Positions 1 to 7,726 of a DNA stretch of 13,667 bases are shown here, piece by piece. How positions within the stretch are numbered: the stretch's first letter is position 1; every line of letters starts with the position of its first letter. Location of the stretch: positions 1-13,667 of the forward strand of contig AUXH01000524.1 in the NCBI GenBank assembly GCA_000482145.1, written 5' to 3'. The position numbers were made by a program, and so were the translations under genes. The notes beneath the pieces were generated by a model that was given only the letters and a program-made list of their open reading frames with translations, made no database searches and was not told the origin of the DNA. This DNA comes from Strigomonas culicis. Its lineage: Eukaryota; Euglenozoa; Kinetoplastea; Trypanosomatida; Trypanosomatidae.

Positions 1-17
1 AGAGAGAGAGAGAGAGA
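1..17. repeat. (AG)n microsatellite at the left edge
   Basis: This is a pure AG dinucleotide run cut by the window edge. On the minus strand it reads (CT)n, a pyrimidine tract of the kind that directs trans-splicing. It may belong to the acceptor region of the next gene in the cluster, beyond the left edge. That role is inference. Confidence 0.6.
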
Positions 18-452
18 AGTGAGAAGTACGTTGTAGAGACAATACCACTTTTGTAGTTTGCAACCTTCTTGGTCGCCTGTTTCACTGTCATACACAGTAA
101 AGCACTAGTATTTCGAAGAACAACAACAAAAAACATTTCCGTGTATATGTGTATATAGAGCAAACCGATTTGTTCTTTGTTAGGCTATTGCACTGGAATC
201 AAGAGAAGAAAGACTTTTGGCAAAATTAAAACCAATGATAACCGCTAAAACAATTAAATTACGCAAAAGCAATACAATAAAACAGTGATACTATAGAGCT
301 TTACGGATTCCTTTAGGTGCAAAAAAAAAAAATCTATAAGAAGAAAGGAAAAGAAAAGTTCTCTGCGAATTACCGGAAGCTGCGAGACGCCATTCAATGC
401 AAAAGAGTGCTGCGCATGTTATACGTGCAATCCGGCCCGCCGACCAATATGT
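1..452. other. Region downstream of G6PD, no gene seen
   Basis: This stretch lies downstream of the G6PD stop codon on the minus strand, so it should hold that gene's 3' UTR and the intergenic sequence before the next gene, which is off the left edge. It is AT-rich with A runs (for example 322-333). Short frames on the plus strand, such as 317-502 and 397-696, have no recognisable content and the second is antisense to G6PD. I see no RNA gene. Confidence 0.7.
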
Positions 453-2135
453 TTATAGTTTATTACTTGGCGGTGCCCACGTGTATTCGGGATTGTACTT
501 GAACCCATTCGCGGCAGAGAAGTCATCCGCCTCCTTGGGACCGCGCGACCCCGCCTTGTACGGGATGACGCTCACCTCCCCCTTATCGATCTTGTGCAGG
601 AGCGGCGTGAAGATGCGCCACGCGGCATCGAGCTCGTCCTTGCGCACAAAGTTGGTCGAGTTGCCCAGCACCGCCTCGTTGATGAGACTCTCGTAGGCAT
701 CCGGCAGCTGCGTGCTGTAGCGCGCCCGGTAGGTGAGATCGAGCTCCGTCTGGTGCGTGTTGCGCAGATCCTCCATAATGCCGGGCACCTTGTTCGTGAT
801 CTTGATGTACATGGCCTCGGAGGGCTGCGCGCGAATCACGAGTTCGTTGCGCTGCGCCGCGCTGCCGTAGGGGCGGGTCTCCTCCTTGAACTGGATGCGG
901 ATGCCCACGTGCTTGTCCTCAAGCGCCTTGCCGGCCTTCAGAATGAAGGGTATTCCGTCCCACCGATCGTTATCGATCTTCAGGCGGATCATGGCAAATG
1001 TGGGGCACTTGCTGTTCTTGGGCACGGTCGGGTCCTCCAGGTACCCGGGGATCGAGCCGTCCTCCGAGGCTGTGTACTGCCCGAGAACGCAGTCCTCCAC
1101 ACGCACAGCGCTGATGCAGCGGAGCGCCGCGACCTTCTCGTCGCGGATGTTCTCCGCGTCGAGGCTCTGCGGCTTCTCCATCGCGACCAGCGCGAGAATC
1201 TGTGTCAGGTGGTTCTGTATCACGTCACGGATGATGCCGAAGCTGTCAAAGTAGCCACCGCGGCCCTCCGTCCCGATGGTCTCCTTGAAGGTGATCTGGA
1301 TGCATGCGATGTTCTGGGCGTTCCACAGAGAGGAGAAGATGCGGTTTGCAAAGCGCACAGTCAATAGGTTCTGGACCATTTCCTTCCCGAGGTAGTGGTC
1401 GATACGGAAGATCTGGGACTCGTTGAAGAGCGGCTCCAGCTGCGAGGACAGCTGCGCAGACGTTTCCGTGTCACGGCCGAATGGCTTTTCAATGACGACG
1501 CGCACCCACCCACCGACCGGCTGCGGCATGGCGCCGTTGCGGATGCCGGTGGCGGCGGACACGAACGCGGTGGGCGGGAGGGCGAGGTAAAACAGACGGT
1601 TCCCCCCCGGTAACTTGCCCGTGAAGGCCTTCTCCTTCTCACAGATGACATGATGCAGCTTTTGGAAGTCCTCCACCTTGTCGTACTGCCCGGAAACGTA
1701 TGATATGCGGTCAAAGAAGGAGGCAACATGACAGCCTCTTTCGGACAAACGGGTGAGGTACTTCTTCAGCACCTCCTTTTTCCACTTTTCGACGTCATCG
1801 ATGCTCGTCCTGGCATAGCCGACGATGTTCACTTTGGGCGGGAGCATGCCGTTGCAGTACAGCTGGAACAGCGCGGGGAACGTCTTCTTCTTCGCCAGGT
1901 CGCCGCTCGCACCCAACACGACGATGGTCAGCGAGCGGTCCAGCAGCTCCTGCGGGACTTTTAATACGATCCGCTCACATGTCTCAAAGGCCGTGGCGTC
2001 GTGCGATAGGTCGTTCGCTGACTGGACAAGGAAGGACAGCACATCGGTGGGCTTCTTCTCAAGCACCTTGGTGCGGAGCACCTTGAGGATGGTGTCCACA
2101 TCCTCCACGTAGGTATCGGTGTTGGGCTGCGCCAT
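453..2135 (-). CDS. G6PD: Glucose-6-phosphate 1-dehydrogenase
   Basis: This enzyme oxidises glucose 6-phosphate to 6-phosphogluconolactone with NADP+, the first oxidative step of the pentose phosphate pathway and the main NADPH source for trypanothione-based defence. The NADP-binding motif GASGDLAKKK is at residues 75-84. EKPFGRD is at 216-222, the substrate motif RIDHYLGKE at 244-252, and the presumed catalytic base is His309 in IRDVIQNH. The protein is 560 aa with an N-terminal extension of about 60 residues before the Rossmann fold, as in trypanosomatid enzymes. The ATG at 2133-2135 is the first in frame. Cysteines sit at 53, 94 and 135, but positions 8 and 34 are Thr and Ser, where I recall T. 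cruzi having redox-active cysteines. The C-terminus is NKL, a degenerate type 1 peroxisomal/glycosomal signal. In other trypanosomes the enzyme is mostly cytosolic with a glycosomal fraction. No frameshift is seen. Confidence 0.98.
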   Translation of the reverse strand: MAQPNTDTYVEDVDTILKVLRTKVLEKKPTDVLSFLVQSANDLSHDATAFETCERIVLKVPQELLDRSLTIVVLGASGDLAKKKTFPALFQLYCNGMLPPKVNIVGYARTSIDDVEKWKKEVLKKYLTRLSERGCHVASFFDRISYVSGQYDKVEDFQKLHHVICEKEKAFTGKLPGGNRLFYLALPPTAFVSAATGIRNGAMPQPVGGWVRVVIEKPFGRDTETSAQLSSQLEPLFNESQIFRIDHYLGKEMVQNLLTVRFANRIFSSLWNAQNIACIQITFKETIGTEGRGGYFDSFGIIRDVIQNHLTQILALVAMEKPQSLDAENIRDEKVAALRCISAVRVEDCVLGQYTASEDGSIPGYLEDPTVPKNSKCPTFAMIRLKIDNDRWDGIPFILKAGKALEDKHVGIRIQFKEETRPYGSAAQRNELVIRAQPSEAMYIKITNKVPGIMEDLRNTHQTELDLTYRARYSTQLPDAYESLINEAVLGNSTNFVRKDELDAAWRIFTPLLHKIDKGEVSVIPYKAGSRGPKEADDFSAANGFKYNPEYTWAPPSNKL

Positions 2136-2208
2136 CGGTAAATGTATATAATCGGTAGTCGGAGACCCAAGTGACTCTTAATATGGAATTCCGGTGATGC
2201 GTTGTGCG

Positions 2209-2232
2209 CTCACAGAAGAAAAAGAAATAAAG
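2209..2232 (-). promoter_or_regulatory. Candidate proximal trans-splice acceptor for G6PD
   Basis: On the minus strand the pyrimidine-rich run at about 2214-2232 is followed by an AG at 2209-2210. Splicing there would leave a 5' UTR of about 73 nt before the G6PD ATG at 2135. It competes with a much longer tract upstream, so either or both may be used. The assignment is from sequence pattern only. Confidence 0.5.
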
Positions 2233-2288
2233 CAAGGTAAAACTAATAGCTATGATGATAGTGGAACTTTCTCGTGCACAGGGAACTA

Positions 2289-2327
2289 CTTGAGGTAACG
2301 AATTGTGTGGAAGAAGAGGAGGGTGAT

Positions 2328-2360
<33 letters not shown>

Positions 2361-2368
2361 AAGAGAGG
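2289..2368 (-). promoter_or_regulatory. Candidate distal trans-splice acceptor for G6PD, (TC)n tract
   Basis: The plus-strand (GA)n array at 2327-2368, plus purine-rich sequence down to about 2307, reads on the minus strand as one very long pyrimidine tract. The first AG beyond it is at 2289-2290. Use of this site would give a 5' UTR of about 153 nt. Strong pyrimidine tracts normally favour acceptor use in trypanosomes, so this may be the major site. Confidence 0.5.
2327..2368. repeat. (GA)n microsatellite
   Basis: About 42 bases of GA dinucleotides interrupted by two AAGAGA variants. It is the core of the pyrimidine tract proposed for G6PD trans-splicing on the other strand. Such arrays are prone to length change. 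Confidence 0.9.
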
Positions 2369-2407
2369 TAAGAGGGGACACTGTAACACACACAACTATA
2401 CTGTATG

Positions 2408-2425
2408 CACACACACACACACACA
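2408..2425. repeat. (CA)n microsatellite
   Basis: A run of nine CA units in the peroxidase-G6PD intergenic region. No function can be read from it. Confidence 0.9.
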
Positions 2426-2869
2426 TCACCCCTATTTGAAGAAGCACAAATTATGACAATATCAATTATACTAAATGCCCGAAGCTAATACGAAATGCGA
2501 AGCGCAATGTTGGAACAGAGTCCTTCGTATTATGCTTGGTCAAATGTGTAATCATAAAGAAAAAAATATATACGATATATCCCCGATGAAGAAAAAGCTA
2601 AAGAACTAAGGTATATGAGAACTTTTCTTTTGAGCTGGACGCTGTTGGCAGAGGTGGTCATTGAATCGAAAGAAGCTACAATGCGACGACAACAACAACA
2701 ACAGAGTTTGCGCCTGCTTCTTCGATTCGACAGAACCACAATCAATGATTATAATGGCCAACTGGAGCTGAGGCTACGCCGGATGTATGAGGTCTAGTGC
2801 CCTCTAACATCCACAGTTGCAGAAGCAATTATGTTTTTTTTCCCTTGTATAATAAAAGCTCTTGCATAA

Positions 2870-2870
<1 letters not shown>

Positions 2871-2900
<30 letters not shown>
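2871..2900. repeat. (ATA)n microsatellite
   Basis: Ten perfect ATA units in the probable 3' UTR of the peroxidase gene. No function can be read from it. Confidence 0.9.
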
Positions 2901-3036
2901 TAGTAAGCTAAAAGAGAAAAACAAACGGAAGTAAGAATCGACTAAGTAATTGTAAGTTATTTTTCTTTTGAAAGTAAAGCAATGTTTTTTTTTTTTTTGT
3001 CAGTTGCTGTTATTGTTCTCTTTTGGACCTTTTCGA

Positions 3037-3987
3037 TTACTGCACTGGCGTTAGGTTCTTGGTGCCGAGCTCCGTCAGCTTCTTAAAAGCCGCGGAGAAG
3101 TCCTCGCAGAACTTGTCGTTATCCTTCGCGTATATATCCACGTACTTTTTGTAAGACGCGTCCAACAGCAGTGCCATGTCAGAAGGAAGCATCATGGCGC
3201 CCTTTGTCTTGTCGTCCATGAACTGCAGCTTTGCATTGTTGGGATTGAACACCCATTTTTCATCCAACAGCGCTATGAAAAATGAGTTGTCAAAACCGTT
3301 CTTGTCGTACGTCCACGGGCCGACAAAACCGCTGTTCTTCACGCGGCACTCGCCACACGTGTGCGCGCCGATGAGCGCCACGGTCTCCTTGTCGTTGAAG
3401 CCAAGACGCGTGAACACCTCGCGCACGTGGTCCTGCGTCTTGGCGCCGTCAGGGAGGCGGCCGTCGGGGCCACACACGGAGCCGTCCTTGGCGTCGGCGC
3501 GTCCCCAGCTGAAGGGAATGTTCGGCCCGCCCATGGCCTCGATGGCAACGTAGGCGGCCAGCACCCACAGGTCCGCGTAGGAGATCTGCGGGTACTTCTT
3601 CTTGAGGGGCTCGAGGGACTTGCGCGCGGTGTCCAGGCCCTTGTTGCCGCCGTAGTCGCACTCGGGGCGGAAGCGCATGGACGCCGAGTTGGGGGCTCCG
3701 TCCTTCTTCTTGCAGTCCCAGGACGCGGCCTCGTGCCACGCCAGGCGCACGAGCGTAGGCCCGAGGGACATGTTGTCCAGCAGCAGCTCCTCAATGTCAC
3801 TGCGGAGGCCTTCGATATCAAACGGGGGCGCCTTGGGCGCGCAGCACACAAAGGTGACCCCGCCCACAAAGACGCCCGCGGCAACACCACTGAAAACCGC
3901 AGTCGTGCGACGGAAGTGCGGGGCACTGGCGCGCGCGCGCGCTCCAAAGGCGCGCATCGCGACTTTTTGGGAGATGCGAGAAAACAT
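3037..3987 (-). CDS. APX: Membrane-anchored class I haem peroxidase (APX/CcP hybrid)
   Basis: This enzyme reduces H2O2 with ascorbate and/or ferrocytochrome c. The T. cruzi counterpart is a hybrid type A peroxidase. The distal pocket is Arg81, Trp84 and His85 in VRLAWHEA. The proximal His209 lies in LIGAHTCGE, with Asp270 as its probable hydrogen-bond partner. Trp225 in GPWT matches the radical-forming Trp191 of yeast CcP. Thr210 and Thr226 suggest an APX-like cation site. Residues 29-49 form a hydrophobic segment after a basic, Ala-rich N-terminus, consistent with a signal anchor. The ATG at 3985-3987 (MFSRISQK, 316 aa) is chosen because a strong acceptor AG lies at 4025-4026. The frame does run on upstream to 4212, but only from a TTG and across the splice tract. 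The positions of the canonical ascorbate ligands Arg172 and Lys30 are Asn218 and Met73. The T. brucei group lacks this gene. Confidence 0.95.
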   Translation of the reverse strand: MFSRISQKVAMRAFGARARASAPHFRRTTAVFSGVAAGVFVGGVTFVCCAPKAPPFDIEGLRSDIEELLLDNMSLGPTLVRLAWHEAASWDCKKKDGAPNSASMRFRPECDYGGNKGLDTARKSLEPLKKKYPQISYADLWVLAAYVAIEAMGGPNIPFSWGRADAKDGSVCGPDGRLPDGAKTQDHVREVFTRLGFNDKETVALIGAHTCGECRVKNSGFVGPWTYDKNGFDNSFFIALLDEKWVFNPNNAKLQFMDDKTKGAMMLPSDMALLLDASYKKYVDIYAKDNDKFCEDFSAAFKKLTELGTKNLTPVQ

Positions 3988-4477
3988 GGGAAAATCGAGT
4001 TTCACAAATAAGAAAAAGCAATGACTGTGAGTGAAAGAGGAAAGAAAAATAAAGATAATAAGGGAAAAAAAAGAAGTGATCGTCTCATAAAGGACACCAA
4101 ACAACAACAAAAAAGAAAAAAGAAAAAAATCAGGAGCAACCGCGTTGTGGAGGATACTAACGATCCTAGCAAGTGTTATACCTGTATGCAAGTGACGTGT
4201 GATAGTACACAAAAAGCAAGAACATTAATAAACAAATCAGTCCATCATAAACAAAGTAATTTACAACGTGAAGGAAGACTGTCCTCACAGGGAGGTGAAC
4301 ACGCAAACATGACAGTTAAATTGGACGACAAACATATCTACTGAAAAACAGGAAGCGTGTTATCGTAAAGTGATGCTGCTGCACATAGCAGCTCGCACCT
4401 GCTTACTGTCGACAGCACATTCTGTATGCGTATCGCTGCGCTTGTAAAGACGACTGTCGATGCTGCTGAGACTATGC
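3988..4477. other. Intergenic region before the peroxidase
   Basis: This 490-base gap contains the peroxidase 5' UTR (about 37 nt) and splice tract near its low end, then the presumed 3' UTR of the 983-aa gene at higher coordinates. Plus-strand frame 4021-4344 is Lys/Asn-rich low-complexity translation of the purine side of the tract and is not credible as a gene. Confidence 0.7.
4025..4076 (-). promoter_or_regulatory. Probable trans-splice acceptor for the peroxidase
   Basis: On the minus strand a long pyrimidine-rich tract (about 4030-4076) ends in CACAG, with the AG at 4025-4026. This gives a 5' UTR of about 37 nt before the ATG at 3987. It is the clearest acceptor in the window and decides the peroxidase start, because the longer frame would need translation upstream of the acceptor. 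Confidence 0.75.
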
Positions 4478-7429
4478 CTACTTGTCGGTTGAGGGGGCAG
4501 ATACCTCTTCACTCTTCAGCGGCTTGCAAGAACGATTGTCCGATGGCATATCCAGTGTTAGTGTCTGAGACACCTGTCCTCTCCAGCTGTCATCAGACGC
4601 CTCTTTTACACGGCTGGAGATGCCATGCTGTGTAGCGTGAGCTTCGAATTCCTTCGGTAAGGCCGTTGTGAGAGAGCGGCGGATATCCGAGAGTGTGCCG
4701 TAAGGGACTTGTCGAGCAGCGATCCCCCCACCGTCCGTATGGAAGTTGGCGTGGGTGTTTATCGCTGCGTGTGAAGTGTGGCGCGGCACAGAGAAAGACG
4801 CGAGAACGTTTGACCGTAGGGGCCTTTCGAGGGACACGGTGGGTGAACCGTACATGGTCGGTGGGAGTGAGTCCTTGTAGGTTGCAATAATCTGCAAAAC
4901 GGCGTCCATTGTAAAAACCACGTCCCCCGTGGGCTGTCCGCCACCCATGGTGCCGCGCCATATGTCTTCTAGCGTGCTGAAGAGAGAGGGAGGGCACAGG
5001 TTGCCGTGGGCCTGCCGCTCAATTCGGTCGCTTTCAGGCACCAATGGGATGATGGTGCAGCACATGCCGTGGCTGGAGCTGTAGAGGGAGAGACGGGTCC
5101 CTTGAAGCAGACAGGCAGCGAATAGCGCCAGCGCGCGGGCGTCATCGTTGACTTCTTGGATTTTGGGCAGCTTTCCAATCAGTAAATTGTTCTGACCTGT
5201 TTCGATGATCGTGGCCGTGATGCCATCATCGTCCCCTCTTTCAACAAGCCAAGAGTTGCGAACAAAAATGTCGAGGCGCAAGCAGTTGTCGTGTCTTATT
5301 TTAGCTGAAGAAGAGGAAGGCGCAATGAACGTGTGCATGGTGCACTGGCTGCGTATCATCCGCAGAAAATTAAGCGTATCGGAAAAGTATTTCCTCCGAG
5401 TATCATCCTTGCCCTTCTGCATACTGGCAGCGGAAACCCCTGCGTCGGCCGTGCACATCGCGTTCTCACGGAACTGCTTCACACTCTCCAAGTGCTTCGC
5501 CATTTTTTTCAGAAAGTGGCTATTGAGTGTCTCGCGGCCCGAGGCTGCGGACATGGAAGTGCCCATATCAGCATTCGAGAGGTCATTCTTGAAGCAGATG
5601 ACCGCAAACGACATATGCGAGGCGTAGTGGTTCTGCTGCTTTTCGACGGTCGACATGGCGAAGTTGAGGTCCATCGTGTGCGCACGTCTGTGCTCGATGA
5701 GCGCAGGACGCCCCGCCATGGAGTTGTAAGTGGAGCCCCACTGGAGCGAGGGCGACCGCGACTGGTTTACACAGAGCCCGCCGCGGTCGGAGACGTTGGA
5801 CTTGGGCGTGGCGGTGCGAAAGAAGGATTCATCGGCTCCCTTTGGGGAAACGAGCAGAGACACGTGCACAACGCGGACCACTCGCATCGGGCGGTTAAGG
5901 AGGCAGTTCCGCCAAAGCGACTGCAGCGTGATCGCCTCGTGCCTTTTCTTCCGCTTGAGCGGCGGCATGTGGAGCGAGATCGGGTACACGGTGAAGGTCA
6001 CAAACAAGCTGAAGAGGAGGATCGATTCGACGGACACAATGCACATGGCGACACCGGTAAACAGACCAGCCGCGACAATGGGTCGCTGCAGCTTGCGGAC
6101 GCAGTGAAGCACCAGCACTAGCTCGTAGAAGCTGTCTTGCTGCAGGCCCTGCGAGTAGAAGAGGCGAGCCCGGACCATGGCGTTGAGTAGCACGTTCCGC
6201 TTTCCATACAGGTAGACGTGGAAGCTGCCCTTGCTAGTTTGGGGTGACACAATGGGCATCCCCTTGGCGTTCGCCACGGGCATATGGTAGAGCATCGTCG
6301 CGGTTCGCAGGGACAGCACTAGGCACACAAAGACAGCGATCACTACTGCGACGTCGAGCAGGTCCGCTGCCAGCGTTAAACCAAAGATTAGAAGGAGAAG
6401 CACTGTTTTGAGCGGTCGTCGCCAGGATATAACATCGTTAAAGCGTAAGCACAGGTCCACCAGCGCCATGTAGGGGACCATGATGAAGCGTAGCGCAGCA
6501 TTATCCATTTGCGCTGGCACATCAGAGTCTCGAGCGTCAGACGGCGAGGCTATCTGACTGACATCTTTCGCATTCACCTTTTTCGACGAGGCTGCATGCG
6601 ATACCTCTCTACTGATGCTGCCGGGGTCCTCTTCGTCCAACGCATCAGTTTTACTTTTGTTTGGCCTATACAGGAGCAGCTTTGAAGTGGGTATGGAACC
6701 AAAGGCGTAGGGCAGCACCTGAAATGTGAAGAAGGCACTTCCTCCAATATCGGCACCGAATAACCCTTTTGTCGCGACCGTATTCAGTGTGTGCTCCTCC
6801 ACAGCCTTCATCATAGTTTGCTTGGGCTGCAGCGCAATGCAAATACCACCTCGAATGCTCATTAGCTCCTTCAGTGTTATCTTCGCCACCCCCACGCACA
6901 GTGGCGCCGTGCGCGGCAGCTCGGGTGAGGTCACGAGACCAATCGCGTTGTCCACCTGTCGCTCCATCACATTATCGCTGAGTGGTGGGCTGAGTTGAAG
7001 CAGCCGAATCTTCACCACACAGTCTGCAGCAGCGAGGGGAAGCGAGGCGAGCACCACCTCTTGAGGAACAACGTGGTATCGCTTTGTTCGAATGTCGCTA
7101 TCATCCCAACGAGTAGTTTTCTGCTTTTCGTGCTGCTTTCGATCTAACGTTACACTTATTTCCGAGCTTTCGAATTTCACAATTTTCTCGAAGAGCAACT
7201 GCAACTGTATTTTCGGTTTGTAGTTTTGTTCTAAGTCTTCTAATGTTCCTTTTTTGCTATCCTTGCACAGAGACAGCAAGTCGGGCTTCTTCTCTGGAAC
7301 GGAGAATGCTTCTGTCGTGCCCCCTTTTGTCGTCAGCTGCATCGCCATCAGCTGCTTCATACGGTAAAAGCTTTCACTCTCAAAAAGAGAGATCTGCGAA
7401 ATCTCACTGATACGGAATTCAACGTGCAT
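4478..7429 (-). CDS. Unrecognised 983-aa protein with two hydrophobic hairpins
   Basis: I do not recognise this family. Residues 70-240 look like a beta-rich cytosolic domain; strands around 74-96, 118-145 and 178-200, ending in GVAKITLKEL, faintly resemble a C2 domain, which is inference. A polar, probably disordered linker follows (about 255-310). Two long hydrophobic stretches, about 340-378 and 447-488, are each about 40 residues and each preceded by an arginine-proline pair (SWRRP, KLQRP). The second is closed by the basic PLKRKKR. This resembles the reticulon-like hairpins of MCTP-type C2 proteins. Residues 495-860 look mixed and soluble, and the last 120 are Ser/Thr-rich and probably disordered. 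The ATG at 7427-7429 is used; the frame extends to 7474 only through a TTG. The base composition and lack of breaks support a real gene. Confidence 0.85.
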   Translation of the reverse strand: MHVEFRISEISQISLFESESFYRMKQLMAMQLTTKGGTTEAFSVPEKKPDLLSLCKDSKKGTLEDLEQNYKPKIQLQLLFEKIVKFESSEISVTLDRKQHEKQKTTRWDDSDIRTKRYHVVPQEVVLASLPLAAADCVVKIRLLQLSPPLSDNVMERQVDNAIGLVTSPELPRTAPLCVGVAKITLKELMSIRGGICIALQPKQTMMKAVEEHTLNTVATKGLFGADIGGSAFFTFQVLPYAFGSIPTSKLLLYRPNKSKTDALDEEDPGSISREVSHAASSKKVNAKDVSQIASPSDARDSDVPAQMDNAALRFIMVPYMALVDLCLRFNDVISWRRPLKTVLLLLIFGLTLAADLLDVAVVIAVFVCLVLSLRTATMLYHMPVANAKGMPIVSPQTSKGSFHVYLYGKRNVLLNAMVRARLFYSQGLQQDSFYELVLVLHCVRKLQRPIVAAGLFTGVAMCIVSVESILLFSLFVTFTVYPISLHMPPLKRKKRHEAITLQSLWRNCLLNRPMRVVRVVHVSLLVSPKGADESFFRTATPKSNVSDRGGLCVNQSRSPSLQWGSTYNSMAGRPALIEHRRAHTMDLNFAMSTVEKQQNHYASHMSFAVICFKNDLSNADMGTSMSAASGRETLNSHFLKKMAKHLESVKQFRENAMCTADAGVSAASMQKGKDDTRRKYFSDTLNFLRMIRSQCTMHTFIAPSSSSAKIRHDNCLRLDIFVRNSWLVERGDDDGITATIIETGQNNLLIGKLPKIQEVNDDARALALFAACLLQGTRLSLYSSSHGMCCTIIPLVPESDRIERQAHGNLCPPSLFSTLEDIWRGTMGGGQPTGDVVFTMDAVLQIIATYKDSLPPTMYGSPTVSLERPLRSNVLASFSVPRHTSHAAINTHANFHTDGGGIAARQVPYGTLSDIRRSLTTALPKEFEAHATQHGISSRVKEASDDSWRGQVSQTLTLDMPSDNRSCKPLKSEEVSAPSTDK

Positions 7430-7480
7430 TGCACGAGAGAGTTTCAAAGCCGAAGAAAAAAAAACGACAAACAAGCAAAA

Positions 7481-7516
7481 CTAATGAAAAGAAAAAAGGG
7501 TGAACGAGAGGAAATG
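7481..7516 (-). promoter_or_regulatory. Candidate trans-splice acceptor for the 983-aa gene
   Basis: On the minus strand a pyrimidine-rich run (about 7484-7516) leads to an AG at 7481-7482. The resulting 5' UTR is about 51 nt. This supports the ATG at 7429 over the TTG at 7474. Confidence 0.6.
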
Positions 7517-7553
7517 TTGAGGAATATTGTTACAATTCGATGATGAGAGTTAA

Positions 7554-7572
7554 ACAACAACAACAACAACAA
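7554..7572. repeat. (CAA)n microsatellite
   Basis: Six CAA-type units followed by an A run in the intergenic gap. No function can be read from it. Confidence 0.8.
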
Positions 7573-7703
7573 AAAAGAACTTGTTGTGGCTAATAGAGAA
7601 CACAACTAAAGTCTCTATCACACACACACAAAAAAAAAAGTGAACAAGGAGGTACCTGAAGTAGAAAAGAAATAATCAAAAAGGGATAACATATAAAAAT
7701 ATA

Positions 7704-7726
7704 AGAGAGAGAGAGAGAGAGAGAGA
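7704..7726. repeat. (GA)n microsatellite
   Basis: About 11 GA units. On the minus strand it is a (TC)n pyrimidine tract, about 275 bases upstream of the ATG of the 983-aa gene, and could act as a more distal acceptor tract or mark the poly(A) region of the 191-aa gene. Confidence 0.85.

Larger units (their letters stand above)
2136..3036. other. Intergenic region between peroxidase and G6PD
   Basis: This 901-base gap is the longest in the window and should hold the peroxidase 3' UTR, its poly(A) site and the G6PD 5' UTR. It contains (GA)n, (CA)n, a CAA run (about 2687-2703), (ATA)n and a T run (2985-2998). Short minus-strand frames at 2059-2424 and 2530-2745 begin at TTG or read through repeats (poly-Ser/Leu, poly-Cys), so I do not accept them as genes. 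No RNA gene was recognised. Confidence 0.7.

Noticed and set aside
594..1367. Long plus-strand frame of 257 codons opposite G6PD
   Set aside because: It is antisense to a well-supported conserved gene, and its Arg/Leu/Val-rich composition is what a GC-biased coding strand gives in the reverse frame.
2530..2745. Minus-strand 71-codon frame with a run of five cysteines
   Set aside because: It starts at TTG, and the Cys run is the reverse-frame reading of a CAA microsatellite.
3361..4011. Plus-strand frame of 216 codons opposite the peroxidase
   Set aside because: It is a shadow of the conserved peroxidase gene and has no recognisable domain.
3988..4212. In-frame hydrophobic N-terminal extension of the peroxidase (75 residues, Phe/Leu/Ser-rich)
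   Set aside because: It opens with TTG, not ATG, and its hydrophobicity comes from translating the pyrimidine tract. The acceptor AG at 4025-4026 would remove it from the mature mRNA.
5333..6121. Plus-strand frame of 262 codons opposite the 983-aa gene
   Set aside because: It is His/Arg-rich shadow coding, overlapping the hydrophobic hairpin region of the minus-strand gene. No plus-strand gene is expected within this cluster.
7430..7474. Fifteen-residue upstream extension of the 983-aa protein
   Set aside because: It begins with TTG and crosses a T run. The first in-frame ATG is at 7427-7429.
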